Origin: Hyphobacterium marinum
Lineage (GTDB): Bacteria > Pseudomonadota > Alphaproteobacteria > Caulobacterales > Maricaulaceae
Reading direction: 5' to 3'
NCBI RefSeq assembly: GCF_036330325.1
Contig: NZ_JAZDRO010000004.1
Coordinates: 1-64,000 of the forward strand
DNA length: 64,000 bases
Shown in pieces: positions 59,677 to 64,000 of this stretch. Within the stretch, counting starts at the first letter, position 1. Each line of letters starts with the position of its first letter. Below the pieces are notes generated by a model that saw nothing but the letters and a program-made list of their open reading frames with translations, made no database searches and was not told the origin of the DNA. The translations under genes were made by a program, and so were the position numbers.

Positions 59677-60729
59677 ATGCCCACCGAGCCCCAAATCGCC
59701 GAGCCCGGCGCGACCCATGAAACCGATGTCATCGTCGTCGGCGCGGGGCCGTGCGGCCTGTTCAATGTGTTCGAACTGGGACTGCTCGACCTGAAGACAC
59801 ACCTGGTGGACATCCTCGACCGCCCGGGCGGGCAGTGCGCCGAGCTCTACCCGGAAAAGCCGATCTACGACATTCCCGCGCTTCCCGTGGTCACCGGCCA
59901 GGAACTGACCGACCGGCTGATAGAGCAGATTGCGCCCTTCGACCCGGTCTTTCACCTGTCGCAAATGGCCGTCGCGCTGGAAAAGCGCGCCGATGACCGC
60001 TGGCAGTTGACCACCGATGCCGGCACGGTGCTGATCGCCCCGGTCGTGGTGATTTCGGCGGGTGGCGGATCCTTCCAGCCGAAAAAGCCGCCGATTCCCG
60101 GTATCGAGGCCTATGAAGACCAGTCGGTCTTTTATGCCGTGCGCAAGATGGAGGCGTTCCGCGACAAGCGCCTCGTCATTGCCGGGGGCGGAGACTCGGC
60201 CCTCGACTGGACGCTGAACCTGTTGCCGGTTGCAAAGTCGGTGACATTGATTCACCGCCGCCCGGAATTCCGCGCTGCGCCGGATAGCGTCAACAAGATG
60301 CTGGCCCGGGTCGAGGCCGGCGAGATGGAGTTCCGTGTCGGCCAGATCGCCGGTCTGGAAGGCGGGGATGGACAGCTGACCGGCGTGCGCCTGCGCAGCG
60401 ACACCGGTGAAGATGTTCTCGAAGCTGATGCGCTGCTGGCGTTCTACGGCCTCACGATGAAGCTGGGCCCGGTCGCGGAATTCGGCCTCAACCTGCATGA
60501 AAACCTGATCCCGGTGGATACCGAGAAGTTCGAGACCTCCACGTCCGGCATTTTCGCGGTGGGTGACATCAACTGGTATCCCGGCAAGCTGAAACTGATC
60601 CTGTCGGGCTTCCACGAAGCCGCGTTGATGGCGCAGGCCGCTTTCCGCATCTGCCGCCCGGACGCGAAACTGCGCTTCCAGTACACGACCTCGTCCAGCG
60701 AACTCCAGAAACGGTTGGGCGTGAAGTAA
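59677..60729 (+). CDS. Ferredoxin-NADP reductase (thioredoxin-reductase-like)
   Basis: A 350-residue flavoprotein of the TrxR-like FNR type (YumC group). FAD motif VIVVGAGPCGLFNVFELG (about 19-36) and GQCAELYPEKPIYDIPALP, plus a second nucleotide motif VIAGGGDSALDWTLNL (about 167-182) and FAVGDINWYPGKLKLI near the end. There is no redox-active CxxC, so it should pass electrons from NADPH to ferredoxin rather than to thioredoxin. The gene lies in the same direction as the GST and ferredoxin genes. Confidence 0.92.
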   Translation: MPTEPQIAEPGATHETDVIVVGAGPCGLFNVFELGLLDLKTHLVDILDRPGGQCAELYPEKPIYDIPALPVVTGQELTDRLIEQIAPFDPVFHLSQMAVALEKRADDRWQLTTDAGTVLIAPVVVISAGGGSFQPKKPPIPGIEAYEDQSVFYAVRKMEAFRDKRLVIAGGGDSALDWTLNLLPVAKSVTLIHRRPEFRAAPDSVNKMLARVEAGEMEFRVGQIAGLEGGDGQLTGVRLRSDTGEDVLEADALLAFYGLTMKLGPVAEFGLNLHENLIPVDTEKFETSTSGIFAVGDINWYPGKLKLILSGFHEAALMAQAAFRICRPDAKLRFQYTTSSSELQKRLGVK

Positions 60730-60770
60730 ACGGGCGCTAGGCTCCCGCTTGCAACGCGATGGAGTGATTC

Positions 60771-61388
60771 ATGTCCGTAACCGTGTATGGGGATAGCCGA
60801 AGCGGAAACTGCCAGAAAGTACGCTGGGTCGCCGAGCGCATGGGTGTGGATTTCGACTGGATCGAGGTCGACATCACGTCGGGCTTTACCCGGACGGCTG
60901 ATTTTCTGGCGATCAACCCGGCAGGCCAGGTGCCGTGTCTGGTGCGCGAGGACGGGCGTGTCCTGGCCCAGTCCGGGGCGATCATGCTCTATCTGGCCGA
61001 AGGCTCCGACCTGATCCCCGAAGACGCGTTCGACCGGGCCAAGATGCTCGAATGGATGTTCTGGGAGCAGTATAGTCACGAACCGGCCATTGCCGTGCGC
61101 CGGTTCCAGAAGGTGATCCTGAAGAAGCCGGAATCGGAAATCGATCCCTATCTGATGAACAAGGGCCGCCGGGCGTTGGGCGTCATGGAAATGCGGCTGA
61201 TGGCGCGGGAATTCTTCGTCGGAGAGGGGCTGACGCTCGCCGACCTGGCACTTGTGGCCTATACGCGGACCGCGCCGGAGGCTGGATTTGACCTCGACGA
61301 ATTTCCCGCCGTCCGGGCCTGGGTGCACCGGGTGGAACGCGAGCTCGGGCTTGATCCCATTGGGGACGATCTGATGGTCGAGGCCTGA
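60771..61388 (+). CDS. Glutathione S-transferase
   Basis: A 205-residue two-domain GST. N-terminal thioredoxin fold (VYGDSRSGNCQKVRWVAERMG, then NPAGQVPCLVREDGRVLAQSGAIMLYLAEG) and all-helical C-terminal domain with LTLADLALVAYTR. The serine/cysteine near the start (SRSGNC) suits a beta- or nu-like class. Its substrate is unknown. It is followed by the ferredoxin gene after 4 bp. Confidence 0.9.
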   Translation: MSVTVYGDSRSGNCQKVRWVAERMGVDFDWIEVDITSGFTRTADFLAINPAGQVPCLVREDGRVLAQSGAIMLYLAEGSDLIPEDAFDRAKMLEWMFWEQYSHEPAIAVRRFQKVILKKPESEIDPYLMNKGRRALGVMEMRLMAREFFVGEGLTLADLALVAYTRTAPEAGFDLDEFPAVRAWVHRVERELGLDPIGDDLMVEA

Positions 61389-61392
61389 TCCC

Positions 61393-61722
61393 GTGGGCGA
61401 GGAACGCACCCTGATCGTCACCACCCGCGAGGGTGAAACCCACAAGCTCGCGGCGCTGGATGGTTGGCGGGTGATGGAGATCATTCGCGACCACGGCCTG
61501 CCCATCAAGGCCGAGTGCGGCGGTGCGGCGGCCTGCGCGACCTGTCACGTCTATGTTGATCCAGCCTGGTTACCGAAACTGGCACCTCCCAACGAGGAGG
61601 AGGAAGACCGTCTCGACGAAGCCTTCGAGGTGATGGGCAATTCACGCCTGTCCTGCCAGATCCTGATGCGTCCCGATCTCGACGGCCTGCCGGTCACGCT
61701 CGCGCCCGGCAGCGAACCCTGA
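61393..61722 (+). CDS. 2Fe-2S ferredoxin (adrenodoxin type)
   Basis: 109 residues with cluster cysteines C42, C48, C51 and C88 (spacing C-x5-C-x2-C-x36-C), the adrenodoxin/putidaredoxin pattern seen also in ECGGAAACATCHVYV and SRLSCQI. Starts with GTG. This type serves P450s and iron-sulfur cluster assembly. Lying in the same run as the ferredoxin reductase suggests they work together. Confidence 0.93.
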   Translation: MGEERTLIVTTREGETHKLAALDGWRVMEIIRDHGLPIKAECGGAAACATCHVYVDPAWLPKLAPPNEEEEDRLDEAFEVMGNSRLSCQILMRPDLDGLPVTLAPGSEP

Positions 61723-61726
61723 GCCG

Positions 61727-62200
61727 ATGACCAAGCTGCCGGCCCCGACTTTCGGCAAGAAACTGCCCGGAAAGCCGTATACGAAACGCCCGTGTGCGTT
61801 CGGCATCGCGGCCAATGAGGACGGGCAGATCGCCTGTGTGAAGATCACCCGCCCCAGCTATGTGCGCTGGGACTTGCCGGGCGGCATGCAGGAGAAGGGC
61901 GAGACCATCAAGCGCGCCCTTATACGCGAATATGCCGAGGAGACCGGCCTCAAGATCAAGGTCGGCGAACTGGTCGCCCGCACACGGCAGTACCTGGTCA
62001 AACCCGATGGCGACCGGCGCTTCAACCGGTCGAGCTATTTCGAGGTCGAGATTCGCAAGAAAGCGCCCGAAGGCAAGGCCGAGGACGACCACGAGCTGGT
62101 CTGGCTCGATCCGGTCAAGGCCCAGCGCCGGGTTCGCGATGATGCCGCCGCATGGGCGATTGCCGCCTGGCTGCGGGCCCGCGCCAGGCCCGCGGATTAA
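61727..62200 (+). CDS. Nudix hydrolase
   Basis: 157 residues with a full Nudix box: GMQEKGETIKRALIREYAEE then TGL at about 46-68, with the REYAEE metal-binding glutamates. The family hydrolyses nucleoside diphosphates linked to another group; the substrate cannot be read from sequence. It begins 4 bp after the ferredoxin stop and ends at 62200. Confidence 0.9.
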   Translation: MTKLPAPTFGKKLPGKPYTKRPCAFGIAANEDGQIACVKITRPSYVRWDLPGGMQEKGETIKRALIREYAEETGLKIKVGELVARTRQYLVKPDGDRRFNRSSYFEVEIRKKAPEGKAEDDHELVWLDPVKAQRRVRDDAAAWAIAAWLRARARPAD

Positions 62201-62285
62201 ATTAAGGAATTTCCCCCTTTGCATTGACGCGCGGGCGCGCCTCGCGGTCCAATGATTGCCACCAATACGCGAATGGGGGGAACAC

Positions 62286-62975
62286 ATGGCACGCGGGATA
62301 AAGACAGGAGCGGTACTGGGCTTGCTGGCCGGGAGCCTTGCCAGCACTTCCACTGCCGCGGACCCGATCCGGGTCGAGGTCGAACCCGGACGGTTTGCGA
62401 CAGAAGCGGCGCTCGTCGATCACGTCCATGCGACCCTGCGCGGTGTGACCGCCGATATCCGCGGCGCGGACCCCGCCGGGGGCGTGGTCCTGCTGGACGG
62501 TGATGAGGCGGCAGCCCGCGCGCTGCGTGCCGACCCGGTCTTCCTCCGTGTCGCCCATGATGGTCCGGAAGAGCCGCGCCTGCGCAATGTGCTGATCGAG
62601 ATATCCAATGACGGCGCGACCGCTGAACCCTTCCGGGATTCGGCACGTCCCGATCCGGTTTTGGACGGGCCGACCGGCTGGCCGGGTGAGGTGGTCCGCG
62701 TTGATGCGCTCGCGGCTGACGGCGCTGTGATCGCCACGGTGTTTGTCCGAGATCCGCGTTTCGTCCGCTATGAGGGCTGGAATCCGGACGGCAGCCACGA
62801 GACCGGCTCGAACCGGTCCTTTGTCGATGATACCCAGGTGCTCGATATCCTCGTTGCCCTGCCTGCCGAGGCCGAGCGCGTTGTCGTTTATGACCGGCTG
62901 GACGTTCCCGAAGAGCCGGACGGCCGCCGCCGGCTGGGCGATTTCCGGATCAGCGAGGCGGAGGACGCGCAATGA
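62286..62975 (+). CDS. Secreted protein coupled to the M64 peptidase, unknown
   Basis: 229 residues with a signal peptide (cleavage after TAA-D, about residue 25). The mature part has no motif I recognise; it contains an acidic beginning and a beta-rich end. GGGGGG lies just upstream of the ATG. The stop overlaps the next start (ATGA), so it is translationally coupled to the metallopeptidase. It could be the separate counterpart of the N-terminal domain found in some M64 peptidases, or an inhibitor or chaperone; this is inference. Confidence 0.6.
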   Translation: MARGIKTGAVLGLLAGSLASTSTAADPIRVEVEPGRFATEAALVDHVHATLRGVTADIRGADPAGGVVLLDGDEAAARALRADPVFLRVAHDGPEEPRLRNVLIEISNDGATAEPFRDSARPDPVLDGPTGWPGEVVRVDALAADGAVIATVFVRDPRFVRYEGWNPDGSHETGSNRSFVDDTQVLDILVALPAEAERVVVYDRLDVPEEPDGRRRLGDFRISEAEDAQ

Positions 62976-64000
62976 TCCGCGCGCTCGCGAGCCTGGCTGC
63001 CCTGGCGCTCGCGGTCCCAGCGGCGTCGGCACAGACGCTGGTGCCCATACATCTCACCGGTGATCCCGATACGCGGATCAACTACGTCATCATGGCCGAC
63101 GGTTTTACGGCTGGTGAGATGGACAGTTTCCGGACTGCGGCGGACACATTCCGCGACCTGCTGCTCGGGTCCTCGCCCTATGTGCGCTATGCCGACTACA
63201 TCAATGTCTACCGCCTGGAACTGGTCTCGAACGAAAGCGGTGTCAGCACCCCGTCCACGACCGTTGACACCGTCTTGCGATCCGTCCTGGGGTGTTTCTC
63301 GATCGACAGGCTGTTGTGCGCGGACAATGCGCGCGGATCCGCTGCGCTGACTGCCGCCGACCCGGACATCAACTTTCATATCCGGCTGATCGTTGCCAAT
63401 TCGCAGACCTATGGCGGCGGGGGCGGGTACTTCGCCACGACGACCCTGCACCCGGCGGCGGGCAGCGTGTTCGAGCACGAGATCGGCCACAGCTATGCCT
63501 CGCTGAACGATGAATACGAGGACGCCAATATCTGCGCCCAGCAGCCCGGCCTTTACGGTCCGCCGGGCGAGATCAACACCAGCGCCCAGTCGACGCGCGC
63601 GGCCAGCCCCTGGACGATGTGGATCGATGCCGGAACACCGGTGCCGACCACGGGCACGACGCCCAGCGTGCCGGGCATGTATGAGGGCGGGCACTATTGC
63701 TCCACCGGCGTGTGGCGGCCGACCTATGACTCGCTGATGCGGTCACTGAACCGGCCGATGGACCCGATCAATTCCGAGCAGTTCGTGCGCGTCTTCCACC
63801 GCACGGCCTCGGGGTTCGATGCGGTCAATCCGCCTGCCGGCGCGGTCTCGGTACCGCGTGACGGGCGTATCCGCTTCACCGCCATCCCGAAGACCATAAC
63901 CGGGACCGCCTTTGGCTTGACCTGGCGGGTCAATGGGCAGGTAGTCCAGGCACCGGCCGCCGCTGACAGCGGGGTCGAAGGTCCATCCGCCGACGGTATC
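62972..64000 (+). CDS. M64-family zinc metallopeptidase (runs off the window)
   Basis: The reading frame from the ATG at 62972 stays open to the window edge (343 codons, no stop). A signal peptide (about 1-20, cleavage ASA-Q) is followed by INYVIMADGFTAGEMDSF (about 36-53), the N-terminal signature of M64 peptidases. The zinc motif HEIGH is at 169-173, with a downstream LNDEYED (178-184) providing the acidic ligand pair. M64 includes secreted peptidases such as an IgA-type clostridial enzyme; the true target here is unknown. It is coupled to the upstream secreted-protein gene. Confidence 0.85.
   Translation, partial: MIRALASLAALALAVPAASAQTLVPIHLTGDPDTRINYVIMADGFTAGEMDSFRTAADTFRDLLLGSSPYVRYADYINVYRLELVSNESGVSTPSTTVDTVLRSVLGCFSIDRLLCADNARGSAALTAADPDINFHIRLIVANSQTYGGGGGYFATTTLHPAAGSVFEHEIGHSYASLNDEYEDANICAQQPGLYGPPGEINTSAQSTRAASPWTMWIDAGTPVPTTGTTPSVPGMYEGGHYCSTGVWRPTYDSLMRSLNRPMDPINSEQFVRVFHRTASGFDAVNPPAGAVSVPRDGRIRFTAIPKTITGTAFGLTWRVNGQVVQAPAAADSGVEGPSADGI

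Overview
The window looks like chromosome from a GC-rich alphaproteobacterium, most likely a stalked or dimorphic marine lineage of the Maricaulales/Hyphomonadaceae type. Evidence seen directly: a circularly permuted (two-piece) tmRNA gene with an alphaproteobacterial tag, an alpha-type SspB adaptor, a thyA-folA-hflK-hflC-deg-miaA cluster, an MlaE permease with a fused STAS domain, and short GC-rich palindromic intergenic repeats. The genus is an inference; no rRNA is present. I count about 70 protein genes, one tRNA and one tmRNA. There is no integrase, transposase or CRISPR array, and most of the content is ordinary core genome.

Layout. 0.1-9.3 kb: CLC chloride transporter, MFS exporter, an ArsR/SRPBCC pair, a DNA glycosylase, fumarase, a RusA-family nuclease, DoxX, a thioesterase and SspB. 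9.4-13.8 kb: cytochrome P450, the permuted tmRNA, two DUF3667 paralogues separated by REP-like palindromes, and a VOC protein. 14.0-22.8 kb: a tightly packed cluster thyA-folA-hflK-hflC-deg-miaA, then a small secreted protein, a divergent ketol-acid reductoisomerase, an uncharacterised protein and a TVP38-type membrane protein. 22.9-28.4 kb: the rod-shape operon mreB-mreC-mreD-mrdA-rodA. 28.6-35.3 kb: an NSS transporter, prolyl aminopeptidase, a lipoprotein, a methyltransferase, and a minus-strand glycosyltransferase/methyltransferase/toroid-protein operon. 35.4-42.2 kb: an MFS protein, a four-gene Mla-type lipid transport operon, and a TipN-like coiled-coil membrane protein.

42.3-51.1 kb: DUF418 protein, tyrosine-catabolism genes (maiA-like and FAH-family on the minus strand, divergent from hppD and a MarR regulator), MaoC with a second MarR, IlvE, a SpoIIAA-like protein, a Vgb-type propeller and inorganic pyrophosphatase. 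51.3-57.6 kb: a 1286-residue trimeric autotransporter adhesin meeting a hybrid histidine kinase head-on with no gap. 57.8-64 kb: tRNA-Lys(CUU), a second ArsR/SRPBCC module whose palindromic operator covers the start codon, an Hpt protein, chorismate mutase, a ferredoxin-NADP reductase, a GST, a 2Fe-2S ferredoxin, a Nudix hydrolase, and a secreted protein translationally coupled to an M64-type zinc metallopeptidase that runs off the end.

Themes that connect genes: ssrA tagging and SspB delivery to ClpXP lie within 2.5 kb of each other; the Mre/PBP2/RodA set builds the lateral wall; the Mla-type set maintains outer-membrane lipid asymmetry; and the P450, ferredoxin and ferredoxin reductase could form one redox chain although they are 50 kb apart. 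The least ordinary items are the adhesin with aspartate-rich inserts in its head repeats, the glycosyltransferase/methyltransferase/toroid operon, the secreted-protein/M64 pair, the divergent KARI, and the start-codon-spanning operators of both ArsR genes.
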